Positions 1 to 5,782 of a DNA stretch of 6,200 nt are shown piece after piece. Position numbers and translations under genes: made by a program. The stretch is from JASLCR01 sp046462475 (GTDB lineage: Bacteria > Patescibacteriota > Saccharimonadia > Saccharimonadales > Saccharimonadaceae): NCBI GenBank assembly GCA_046462475.1, contig JBKGVB010000012.1, positions 1 through 6,200 on the forward strand, given 5' to 3'. The notes below the pieces were generated by a model that saw nothing but the letters and a program-made list of their open reading frames with translations, had not been told where the DNA came from and searched no databases. Position 1 is the first letter of the stretch; each line of letters begins with the position of its first letter.

Positions 1-456
1 TTGATCGTGATCGTGGTCATCGCTATCTTGGCTGCAATTACTATTGTGGCATACAATGGTATTCAAAACCGTGGCAAGACAAGCGCCTCAGCGTCAACAG
101 CTGAAACTGTTCAAAAGAAAGCAGAGGCAGCAAATGCAATCGCAAGCGCTTACCCAACCACAACAGGAGGCTTCACTGCTCAGTCAGACTCCGATCTTAC
201 CGGATCTGGCATTGTCTTCGTAGCCGGCTCAGCTTTCACCGTGACCAGTGGTGTGATTGGCGGTGGACTATCTGCGGCGCCTACCGGTAACTCTGCAAAT
301 CAAACCGTTAATTACGCATATTGCTCTGCGCCTGCCAACACAAACGCATATGTAATTGCTTCTTGGGACTTCACCAACAGTAAAGCAGTCTACACTACGG
401 GTGGCTCAACATCTAGCTGTACTGGCTATACAAGTCTAGGCGCAAAAACCTGGTAA
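1..456 (+). CDS. Type IV pilin-like protein, 5' end cut by window
   Basis: This is the C-terminal 151 residues of a type IV pilin or pseudopilin, a subunit of a surface filament that is processed by prepilin peptidase. The TTG at base 1 is not a start: aligned with the next gene it is mature residue 7 (the second L of FTIVELL), so the leader and F1-E5 lie upstream of the window. Visible parts are the hydrophobic N-terminal helix (residues 1-21, ending in AYNGIQNR), an Ala/Ser/Lys-rich amphipathic stretch (about 25-50), and a Gly/Ser/Thr-rich globular head. Two cysteines (C108 and C140 of the visible part), 32 apart near the C-terminus, could form the D-region disulfide usual for pilins. The protein ends in a Trp before TAA. 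It is a tandem paralogue of the gene at 582. Whether it is a major or minor pilin cannot be told. Confidence 0.88.
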   Translation: MIVIVVIAILAAITIVAYNGIQNRGKTSASASTAETVQKKAEAANAIASAYPTTTGGFTAQSDSDLTGSGIVFVAGSAFTVTSGVIGGGLSAAPTGNSANQTVNYAYCSAPANTNAYVIASWDFTNSKAVYTTGGSTSSCTGYTSLGAKTW

Positions 457-477
457 CAATCTGACTTGTGTTTTACA

Positions 478-508
478 AACAGAGGCCTGCATAAGGCCTC
501 TGTTGTTT
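478..508 (+). terminator. Intrinsic terminator after first pilin gene
   Basis: A perfect 11-bp stem pairs 478-488 (AACAGAGGCCT) with 494-504 (AGGCCTCTGTT), with a 5-nt loop (GCATA). It is followed by a short interrupted T-run (GTTTATT). It starts 22 nt after the pilin stop and should separate the two pilin genes into distinct transcripts. Confidence 0.85.
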
Positions 509-520
509 ATTCTAAGGGAC

Positions 521-549
521 TTCTCAATTTAACCTGCTTCTGCTATCAT
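521..549 (+). promoter_or_regulatory. Promoter of second pilin gene, extended -10
   Basis: An extended -10 box TGCTATCAT lies at 541-549 (TG, one base, TATCAT). A -35-like TTCTCA (4 of 6 matches to TTGACA) lies at 521-526 with a 17-bp spacer. The predicted start of transcription near 556 gives a leader of about 26 nt that contains the AGGGGG ribosome binding site. It sits after the upstream terminator, as expected for an independent promoter. Pattern-based only. Confidence 0.6.
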
Positions 550-571
550 CCATGTAAAGCACAATGATTTT

Positions 572-577
572 AGGGGG
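572..577 (+). promoter_or_regulatory. Ribosome binding site that decides the pilin start
   Basis: AGGGGG lies 4 nt before the ATG at 582. The in-frame ATG at 564 lies upstream of this site and has no comparable Shine-Dalgarno sequence, so 582 is the better start. Confidence 0.65.
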
Positions 578-581
578 CAAA

Positions 582-1067
582 ATGATACAAGGAAGAGTAG
601 GAAATATAAAACCAAGTTCACAAGGCTTCACTATCGTTGAACTCTTAATCGTGATCGTCATTATTGCTATCCTTGCAGCCATTACTATTGTGGCTTACAA
701 CGGTATTCAAAGTAGAGCAAGAGTTAGCTCCGCGCTTTCTGCACAGGAAACAGTCATCAAAAAGGCTGAATCCTACAATTCTGTTCAAGGGTCCTACCCT
801 ACTGCTCTCGCAAACTTCCAGGGCACGCCAGCCGAAGCGAGTCTTATTGGTTCAGGAGTTACCTTGGCACCAGCATCTCTCACAGCCGCTCCCTCCTCTC
901 CAGCTACTGTCGTATATATCCCATGCGGAAGCACCGGGGCAAAGCTCGGATACTGGAACTATAATGCAGGCACTCCGGCAATGTCGACATATATCTATCT
1001 AGGTACAGCTACCTCAGCAAGCTGTACAGCTACGAGTGGTGGCCTCAACTCAACTAACCCGCTATAA
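582..1067 (+). CDS. Type IV pilin-like prepilin (class III signal)
   Basis: Complete prepilin of 161 residues when started at 582, chosen because AGGGGG sits 4 nt upstream; the ATG at 564 would add six residues. The leader is short and basic (15 residues, with R5 and K10) and ends in Gly. Prepilin peptidase (PilD family) would cut G15|F16 and methylate the new Phe; E20 is the conserved Glu5 of the mature protein. Residues 20-40 form the hydrophobic helix that anchors the subunit in the membrane and packs in the filament core. The head (about 60-161) holds C115 and C148, 33 apart, matching the cysteine pair of the upstream paralogue. The two proteins agree closely up to AYNGIQ and then diverge strongly. 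Major or minor pilin, or pseudopilin, cannot be decided. In Saccharibacteria such pili are linked to motility and host attachment, which is family knowledge and not shown here. Confidence 0.9.
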   Translation: MIQGRVGNIKPSSQGFTIVELLIVIVIIAILAAITIVAYNGIQSRARVSSALSAQETVIKKAESYNSVQGSYPTALANFQGTPAEASLIGSGVTLAPASLTAAPSSPATVVYIPCGSTGAKLGYWNYNAGTPAMSTYIYLGTATSASCTATSGGLNSTNPL

Positions 1068-1072
1068 AAGCT

Positions 1073-1101
1073 TAACCTCAAAGCAAAAAGCCTGCTATAC
1101 T
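1073..1101 (+). promoter_or_regulatory. Possible promoter of the SGNH hydrolase gene
   Basis: An extended -10 box TGCTATACT lies at 1093-1101. TTAACC (4 of 6 to TTGACA) lies at 1073-1078 with a 17-bp spacer. It starts only 6 nt after the pilin stop. Transcription would start near 1108 and run through the hairpin at 1124-1149 before the gene at 1184. Confidence 0.5.
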
Positions 1102-1123
1102 AAAGTAGTTCTTCAGCAAAAAT

Positions 1124-1149
1124 AGACCGTAGGAATCATCTTACGGTCT
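1124..1149 (+). terminator. Hairpin before SGNH gene: pilin terminator or leader attenuator
   Basis: An 8-bp perfect stem pairs AGACCGTA (1124-1131) with TACGGTCT (1142-1149), with a 10-nt loop and a T-rich but interrupted tail (TGTTCGTT). It could end the pilin transcript. But it lies downstream of the promoter-like element at 1073-1101, so it would also be in the 5' leader of the hydrolase mRNA. The choice is open. Confidence 0.5.
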
Positions 1150-1183
1150 TGTTCGTTCACAATTCGAAAGACAGGAAACGCCC

Positions 1184-2548
1184 ATGAAAAGACTAAAGAT
1201 ACTTGGGATGATGCTGGCCATGGTGCTAGCATGGCTGATTACCGTACTCTCAGGAAGCGCAGTGGCAGTGTCGGATTATGACAATGTTTTCCATAACCTG
1301 GATCAACTAAAGCTTCAGTATGGCAGTAGCTACAGAGAGGATGTATCAACCACCTATATGGCTAAGTACCGAGCGACTTGCGATGAAGACGTATACAACT
1401 TCATGCAGGATAAGATAGCCAATGACGGTATGAAATTCGTACGTCAGAATAAAGCAACTTTAGCTGGAATCGGTGAATTAGATTACATAACAATCTACTT
1501 CTCGAATAACCCGAATGCTGAAATCTCTCATATGGATTTCGGCAGTGAGAAGGGCTTCTTTATCTCTGGTGATGATGAATTTTACCAGATACAACTATAT
1601 CCAGCGGCGCTTACAAATCAGGGTCCAGCGAATCAACTCATATGCAGTGTCAATCATGCAGCCATGCCCATGTCACCAATGGGTAATACAGCCCTACTAG
1701 GCCCTACGTATGTATGGGTAAATGATTTCCCTATTGTCTATCCAAGTGGTTACGAGGGAGAAAACCCTCTGACTATACCACCTCCCGCGACTTATGTCGC
1801 AATGGGTGACTCCTTCTCAAGTGGTGAAGGAAATCCAGACTTTGAGTATGGAAGTGATACCAATGGATGCCACCGTAGCCCGCAAGCTTACCCACGCCTG
1901 CTCGAATTCGACAACGATCTGAGCTTGGGAACGACGGCATTCGTAGCATGTTCCGGTGCCACAACACAGGACGTCGTTGACGGCAAAAATGGCGAACCAT
2001 CCCAGCTAAGTAGGCTATCAGAAGATACCCAAGTCGTAACCATCACTATCGGTGGTAATGATGTAGGGTTTTCTGATTACGTCCTGGGATGTGCTGTAGC
2101 GTGTAGTCCGGGCTCACTAGGCGGTGAACCCATCTACAACGCCATGATGGACGGAATTAATGCACCAGCATTTGAGTCTAATCTGGAGACTACCTATGAA
2201 ACCATTCTTCAGAAAGCACCAAATGCGCAGGTCTATGTCATTGACTATCCATACCTGACAGCAGCAGACGCAGACAGCTGTGGCGTCTTCGACTTCAGTA
2301 GCGCTCGCAACGTTCAAATCGCTCTGAACTCGAAGATTGCTGATGCCGTCGATGAAGTAAACGATCCAAGCCTTCACTACGTCAACACAAATGCACCGGA
2401 TTCACCATTTGCTGGCAAGCATTACTGCAACGGAGGAACAACTGACTTTAACGGGTTTGTTCTGCCACCCAACAAGGAATACTCCTTCCATCCAAACGCT
2501 GACGGTCAGGAGGACTATGCAGCAATCGTGAAAGATGCGATCGGGTAA
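1184..2548 (+). CDS. Exported SGNH/GDSL-family hydrolase (SEST-like esterase)
   Basis: Secreted or surface ester hydrolase of 454 residues; the substrate is unknown. A signal peptide is clear: KRLK, a hydrophobic core (6-22), then a likely signal peptidase I cut after AVA (residue 28). Residues about 30-195 form an N-terminal domain I do not recognise. The SGNH domain fills about 201-454. Block I is GDSFSSGEG with nucleophile S210. Block II Gly lies in CSGAT (G258). Block III is GGND (290-293). Block V is SFHPN with catalytic H436. The usual Asp three residues before the His is absent (position 433 is Tyr), as in Streptomyces-type esterases that use a Ser-His dyad helped by a main-chain carbonyl (family knowledge). 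Eight cysteines (66, 154, 229, 256, 303, 307, 366, 415), an even number, fit disulfides in an exported protein. The start is supported by AGGAAA 5 nt upstream. It follows the pilin genes but is probably its own transcript. Confidence 0.9.
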   Translation: MKRLKILGMMLAMVLAWLITVLSGSAVAVSDYDNVFHNLDQLKLQYGSSYREDVSTTYMAKYRATCDEDVYNFMQDKIANDGMKFVRQNKATLAGIGELDYITIYFSNNPNAEISHMDFGSEKGFFISGDDEFYQIQLYPAALTNQGPANQLICSVNHAAMPMSPMGNTALLGPTYVWVNDFPIVYPSGYEGENPLTIPPPATYVAMGDSFSSGEGNPDFEYGSDTNGCHRSPQAYPRLLEFDNDLSLGTTAFVACSGATTQDVVDGKNGEPSQLSRLSEDTQVVTITIGGNDVGFSDYVLGCAVACSPGSLGGEPIYNAMMDGINAPAFESNLETTYETILQKAPNAQVYVIDYPYLTAADADSCGVFDFSSARNVQIALNSKIADAVDEVNDPSLHYVNTNAPDSPFAGKHYCNGGTTDFNGFVLPPNKEYSFHPNADGQEDYAAIVKDAIG

Positions 2549-2573
2549 CTGATCGCAATCGCTGAAGAACAAA

Positions 2574-2595
2574 GCCCCCGAGGAGACTCGGGGGC
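2574..2595. terminator. Bidirectional terminator between convergent SGNH gene and glyA
   Basis: A 9-bp stem pairs 2574-2582 (GCCCCCGAG) with 2587-2595 (CTCGGGGGC), capped by a GAGA tetraloop of the GNRA type. It lies 25 nt after the hydrolase stop and 18 nt beyond the glyA stop on the other strand. The T-rich tail is better on the minus strand (TTTGTTCTTC), so it should stop glyA transcription most strongly, but it can serve both genes. Confidence 0.85.
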
Positions 2596-2613
2596 ATCTT
2601 CATATCCTTATTT

Positions 2614-3891
2614 CTAGTATGGCAGCGGGAAATCTCTTAGGAATGCCGTGACTTCCGCGCGGATTTCAGCCAGTCTCGCATCATCTTCCCTGGCGTCGAT
2701 CGCTTGCTTCATCCACTCAGCGATTTGCGCCATGTGCTCTTCCCTGAGGCCGCGTGTCGTGAGTGCCGGCGTGCCAAGACGAATACCGCTCGGGCGGAAT
2801 GGAGGTAGCTCGTCGTCTGGTACAGCATTTTTATTTAGTGTCAGACCGATCTCATCTAGTGCCTCTTCGGCGACCTTGCCATCGATACCAAAGCTTTTAT
2901 GTACGTCTGCGAGGATCAAGTGATTGCTCGTGCCACCACCAATTAGTACAAAGCCGCGAGACTGCAGCTCATCTGCGAGGCGGGCGGCATTCTTTACAAT
3001 CTGTGCGGCGTATTCTTTAAACTCTGGCTTCAAGGCTTCACCAAACGCCACTGCTTTTGCCGCGATCACATGCATGTGTGGCCCACCCTGCATGCCAGGG
3101 AATACAGCACGGTCGATCAATGTCGGGATGTTTTCGAGTGTCTTCTCAGGTTTTTTCAGAGGGTTGCCTACCTTACCCTTCGATAGGATCAGGCCGCCAC
3201 GTGGACCACGAAGTGTCTTGTGAGTTGTAGAAGTAATCACCTGGAAGCCGTAGTCGAACGGATTCTTCGCTACGCCACCAGCGATCAAACCAGCGATATG
3301 CGCCATGTCTGCCATCAAAAGACATTCGCCCTTCACCTCTTTGGCAATATCAGCAAACTTCTGATAGTCGAGCTCGCGTGGATAGGCAGAGAAGCCGGCC
3401 AGGATGATCTTTGGCTGGTGTTCTTTTGCAAGCTCTCGCAGCTCATCGTAGTCAATCTCACCAGTGGTAATATCTTTTACTTTGTAGCGTACAAAGTTGT
3501 ACAGCTGCGCACTACGTGTCACCGGCGCACCATGTGTCAGGTGGCCACCATGGCTTAGATCCATCGCAAGCACTGTATCACCCGGTTCAAGCCACGCGCT
3601 ATATACTGCTTCGTTTGCCGGCGCACCAGAATGCGGCTGGACATTTGCATGATCAGCGCCAAAGAGCTGTTTCGCGCGGTCGATCGCTAGCTGCTCTACT
3701 TGGTCGGTAAATTCCTGACCACCATAGTACCGCTTGCCTGGATACCCTTCTGAATATTTATTTGTGAATACGCTACCAAGTGCCGTCAGCACATCGGTAG
3801 ATACGTAGTTTTCCGATGGAATAAGCTCTAGTCCATCCTGTTCGCGTTTAGCCTCGCCGGCAATAAGCTGTGCAACAATATCATCGTTCAT
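2614..3891 (-). CDS. glyA: Serine hydroxymethyltransferase
   Basis: Cytosolic PLP enzyme that interconverts serine plus tetrahydrofolate with glycine plus 5,10-methylene-tetrahydrofolate, feeding one-carbon units to thymidylate, purines and methionine. The 425-residue length is normal. Visible signatures are LIPSENYVS (23-31), KYSEGYPGKRYYGG (45-58), SHGGHLTHG (113-121), the PLP-ring pair D195/H198 in ADMAH, the Schiff-base lysine K225 in STTHKTLRGPRGG, FPGMQGGPH (264-272), and the carboxylate-binding R371 in SGIRLGTPA. The start at 3891 is supported by AAAGGGAG (complement of 3899-3906) 7 nt upstream. Between LILSKG and AVFPG it is about 11 residues longer than my memory of E. coli GlyA. It is a single gene, divergent from murA and convergent with the hydrolase. 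Confidence 0.97.
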   Translation of the reverse strand: MNDDIVAQLIAGEAKREQDGLELIPSENYVSTDVLTALGSVFTNKYSEGYPGKRYYGGQEFTDQVEQLAIDRAKQLFGADHANVQPHSGAPANEAVYSAWLEPGDTVLAMDLSHGGHLTHGAPVTRSAQLYNFVRYKVKDITTGEIDYDELRELAKEHQPKIILAGFSAYPRELDYQKFADIAKEVKGECLLMADMAHIAGLIAGGVAKNPFDYGFQVITSTTHKTLRGPRGGLILSKGKVGNPLKKPEKTLENIPTLIDRAVFPGMQGGPHMHVIAAKAVAFGEALKPEFKEYAAQIVKNAARLADELQSRGFVLIGGGTSNHLILADVHKSFGIDGKVAEEALDEIGLTLNKNAVPDDELPPFRPSGIRLGTPALTTRGLREEHMAQIAEWMKQAIDAREDDARLAEIRAEVTAFLRDFPLPY

Positions 3892-3957
3892 GTAGAAACT
3901 CCCTTTGTTTGGTCTATTTTACCCTGAAATCGATGAATGTTGCTAGATCATACCTTT

Positions 3958-3963
3958 ATTATA
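3958..3963 (-). promoter_or_regulatory. Possible -10 box for glyA
   Basis: On the minus strand TATAAT occurs here, preceded directly by TG. Transcription would start near 3951 and give a leader of about 60 nt carrying the ribosome binding site at 3899-3906. No good -35 box is seen 16-18 bp upstream; that space is filled by a GC-rich inverted repeat. A second candidate is TAAAAT (complement of 3916-3921), which would give a leader of about 18 nt. I cannot choose between them. Confidence 0.35.
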
Positions 3964-3965
3964 CA

Positions 3966-3982
3966 GGAGGGCACGGCCCTCC
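3966..3982. repeat. GC-rich inverted repeat upstream of glyA
   Basis: GGAGGGC-ACG-GCCCTCC is a perfect 7-bp inverted repeat with a 3-nt centre, in otherwise AT-rich sequence. It lies just upstream of the glyA TATAAT on the minus strand, in the place where a regulator could bind. A second repeat, TTGGAA-GTAAA-TTCCAA at 3991-4007, follows it. On the plus strand the first repeat is followed by CTTTTT and could act as a weak terminator for stray plus-strand transcription. Confidence 0.5.
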
Positions 3983-3990
3983 GCTGCTTT

Positions 3991-4007
3991 TTGGAAGTAA
4001 ATTCCAA
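3991..4007. repeat. Short inverted repeat in glyA-murA intergenic region
   Basis: TTGGAA (3991-3996) and TTCCAA (4002-4007) are separated by GTAAA. With only six pairs it could be chance, but it is one of three inverted repeats in about 125 bp between the divergent genes. Confidence 0.3.
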
Positions 4008-4062
4008 GAATTGCCCCTCCCCCTGAAGCTCGCTCTGCTCGTGTCACTTTAGTAACATACTC

Positions 4063-4089
4063 TTGAAAATATATCATTTGTGATATAAT
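4063..4089 (+). promoter_or_regulatory. murA promoter with perfect extended -10
   Basis: TGATATAAT at 4081-4089 is a perfect extended -10 box. TTGAAA at 4063-4068 (5 of 6 to the -35 consensus) is 15 bp upstream of the hexamer; the short spacer is tolerable with an extended -10. The -10 ends 6 bp before the ATG at 4096, so transcription should start at or within a base or two of that A. Confidence 0.75.
4070..4087. promoter_or_regulatory. Palindromic putative operator inside murA promoter
   Basis: TATATCA-TTTG-TGATATA is a perfect 7-4-7 inverted repeat. It fills the space between the -35 and -10 of the murA promoter and covers most of the TATAAT. A dimeric HTH protein bound here would block RNA polymerase. 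The gene product has an N-terminal Xre-type HTH, so it is the first candidate. The AT-rich composition makes chance palindromes more likely, hence moderate confidence. Confidence 0.5.
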
Positions 4090-4095
4090 GGACAC

Positions 4096-5628
4096 ATGAC
4101 AACGCTGACGTACAAGCAACGAATCGGCAAAATTATCCAGGAAAGTCGCATCGCTCGTGGCATGACCCAAGCAGAGCTGGCGAACAGGATTAACTCTTCT
4201 CAGAGTGCTATAAATCGTATCGAAAAAGGCGGCCAGAATCTCTCTGTCGAGATGCTCGGGCGCATTTCCGAGGTCCTGCATGCTAATATCGTGACGCTCA
4301 ATCAGAGCGGCAAGATGAACTACCGCGTTCATGGTGGCGGACATCTCTCGGGTAGCATCGAGCTAAAAACCAGTAAAAATGCAGCCGTGGCTCTTCTCTG
4401 CGCAGCCTTGCTCAATAAAGGCAAGACGACTTTGCGCCGTGTCGCTCGTATCGAAGAAGTAAACCGTATCATCGAAGTCTTAAATAGCATCGGCGTAAAG
4501 ACCAAGTGGAACGACCAAAATGATCTCGAGATTACACCCCCTAGTGTATTGAAACTTGATCAGATCGATATCGAAGCTGCCAAAAAGACGCGAACGATCA
4601 TCATGTTCCTCGGCCCACTTTTGCACCAGTACGAAAGCTTCCGCCTTCCATTTGCAGGTGGTTGCGACCTGGGTACACGCACAGTCGAGCCACATCTTGT
4701 CGGCCTTGCGCCTTTTGGCATGAATGTCGCCGCCAACCCAGGCACCGACTATTACCAGGCGACTGTTCACGAAACACCAATCACCCGCACGATCCTCCTC
4801 ACCGAGCGAGGCGATACCGTCACCGAAAATGTCATTATGGCGGCGGCGCTCTACGACGGCGAGACAACTATTCGCAATGCCAGCCCAAATTATATGGTGC
4901 AGGACCTTTGTTTCTTCCTAGAAAAACTGGGCGTCAAGATCGAAGGTATCGGTACAACCATCTTGAAGATTCGTGGCAAGAAGACAATCAATCAGAATGT
5001 CGAATACTTCCCGTCTGAAGACCCGATCGAGGCAATGAGTTTTATCGCAGCCGGGATCGTCACCCATTCTGAAATCACTATCACTCGCGCACCTATAGAA
5101 TTTATCGAGCTCGAGCTAGCTATTCTCGAAGGTATGGGCCTCGAGTATGAGCTGTCCGACGAATACCTCGCCCGAAATGGAAAGACTCGCCTCGTCGATG
5201 TCCATCTGAAAAAATCAAAGCTCACTGCGCCAAAAGACAAGCTTCATAGTATGCCATTCCCAGGTGTTAATATGGACAATCTTCCCTTCCTCGGCTTGAT
5301 TGCTACCGTCGCAAAAGGTCGCACACTTGTGCACGACTGGAGCTATGAAAACCGCGCCATCTACTTTACCGAGCTTTCGAAGCTAAATGCCAAAGTAGAA
5401 ATGGTAGACCCGCACCGCGTGTACATCACCGGTCCGACCAAGTGGAAGACAGCCGATGTGGTTGCGCCGCCGGCACTTCGCCCGAGTGTTGTTATCTTGC
5501 TCGCTATGCTTGCAGCTCCAGGAACATCCATACTTCGCGATGTCTATTCGATCAATCGAGGCTACGAAGACTTTGCCAATCGCCTTAATTCCATTGGCGC
5601 CGACATCGAAACTATCCGCGAGCTCTAG
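4096..5628 (+). CDS. murA: HTH domain fused to UDP-GlcNAc 1-carboxyvinyltransferase (MurA)
   Basis: A 510-residue protein with two parts. Residues about 8-66 are an Xre/Cro-type helix-turn-helix (MTQAELANRI, SSQSAINRIEKG). Residues 74-510 are a full MurA of the EPSP-synthase fold, which transfers enolpyruvate from PEP to UDP-GlcNAc, the first committed step of peptidoglycan synthesis. Active-site residues are kept: K94-N95 (K22-N23 of E. coli), R166, the PEP-binding cysteine C190 in AGGCDLGTR (C115), R195, D394 in NMDN (D305), and R462 in ALRPS (R397). The C-terminal RGYEDFANRL is typical. C190 predicts fosfomycin sensitivity at the enzyme level. From memory the same fusion is annotated in actinomycetes, so the architecture is not unique. 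There is no Shine-Dalgarno sequence and the promoter abuts the ATG, so the mRNA is probably leaderless. An internal Met74 marks the MurA-like start. No terminator is seen before tRNA-His. Confidence 0.93.
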   Translation: MTTLTYKQRIGKIIQESRIARGMTQAELANRINSSQSAINRIEKGGQNLSVEMLGRISEVLHANIVTLNQSGKMNYRVHGGGHLSGSIELKTSKNAAVALLCAALLNKGKTTLRRVARIEEVNRIIEVLNSIGVKTKWNDQNDLEITPPSVLKLDQIDIEAAKKTRTIIMFLGPLLHQYESFRLPFAGGCDLGTRTVEPHLVGLAPFGMNVAANPGTDYYQATVHETPITRTILLTERGDTVTENVIMAAALYDGETTIRNASPNYMVQDLCFFLEKLGVKIEGIGTTILKIRGKKTINQNVEYFPSEDPIEAMSFIAAGIVTHSEITITRAPIEFIELELAILEGMGLEYELSDEYLARNGKTRLVDVHLKKSKLTAPKDKLHSMPFPGVNMDNLPFLGLIATVAKGRTLVHDWSYENRAIYFTELSKLNAKVEMVDPHRVYITGPTKWKTADVVAPPALRPSVVILLAMLAAPGTSILRDVYSINRGYEDFANRLNSIGADIETIREL

Positions 5629-5645
5629 TATTTCCTCTGTTATTT

Positions 5646-5654
5646 TGCTACAAT
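5646..5654 (+). promoter_or_regulatory. Extended -10 element before tRNA-His
   Basis: TGCTACAAT is an extended -10 box 12 nt before the encoded G-1 of tRNA-His. The -35 position (TAGTAT, 5626-5631) is weak. Transcription would start near 5661 with a 5' leader of a few bases for RNase P. Read-through from murA is also possible because no hairpin lies in 5629-5666. Confidence 0.5.
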
Positions 5655-5667
5655 TTTATCTTGTACG

Positions 5668-5744
5668 GCGGATGTAGCTCAGTTGGTTAGAGCGTCTGAT
5701 TGTGGTCCAGAAGGTCGGGAGTTCAATTCTCCTCATTCGCCCCA
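5668..5744 (+). tRNA. tRNA-His (anticodon GTG), CCA encoded
   Basis: The full cloverleaf folds. The acceptor stem is GCGGATG/CATTCGC with one G-T pair, and the D stem is GCTC/GAGC. The anticodon loop is TTGTGGT, giving GTG. The variable loop is AGGTC. The T arm is GGGAG-TTCAATT-CTCCT. Discriminator C73 and an upstream G at 5667 (G-1) are the hallmarks of tRNA-His, and CCA is encoded at 5742-5744. The anticodon stem TCTGA/CCAGA has an A31-C39 mismatch next to the loop. Confidence 0.96.
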
Positions 5745-5754
5745 CGAATATATG

Positions 5755-5781
5755 AAAAACACCACTCTCGGTGGTGTTTTT
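5755..5781. terminator. Bidirectional terminator after tRNA-His and small minus-strand gene
   Basis: A perfect 11-bp stem pairs AAAAACACCAC (5755-5765) with GTGGTGTTTTT (5771-5781), with a 5-nt loop. The A-run and T-run give a U-tract on either strand. It begins 10 nt after the tRNA and ends 1 nt from the stop codon of the minus-strand gene at 5783, so both can use it. Confidence 0.9.
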
Positions 5782-5782
5782 A

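Noticed and set aside
1..3. TTG at base 1 as a start codon
   Set aside because: Alignment with the neighbouring pilin shows that it is an internal Leu (mature residue 7) of a gene cut by the window edge.
564..581. ATG at 564 as start of the second pilin
   Set aside because: The AGGGGG ribosome binding site lies downstream of it and fits the ATG at 582; the shorter leader is also typical of prepilins.
2648..3710. Several plus-strand open frames antisense to glyA
   Set aside because: They overlap a full-length serine hydroxymethyltransferase with all motifs and have no ribosome binding sites or family features.
3892..4095. Riboswitch or small RNA gene in the glyA-murA gap
   Set aside because: No recognisable riboswitch core is seen; the short inverted repeats are better read as protein sites or chance.
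3943..4344. Minus-strand open frame of 133 codons over the murA promoter and HTH
   Set aside because: It lies antisense to the clearly coding HTH region and through the promoter, and its protein resembles nothing I know.
4480..5240. Open frames antisense to or out of frame within murA
   Set aside because: The murA frame is continuous and conserved throughout; these are composition shadows.
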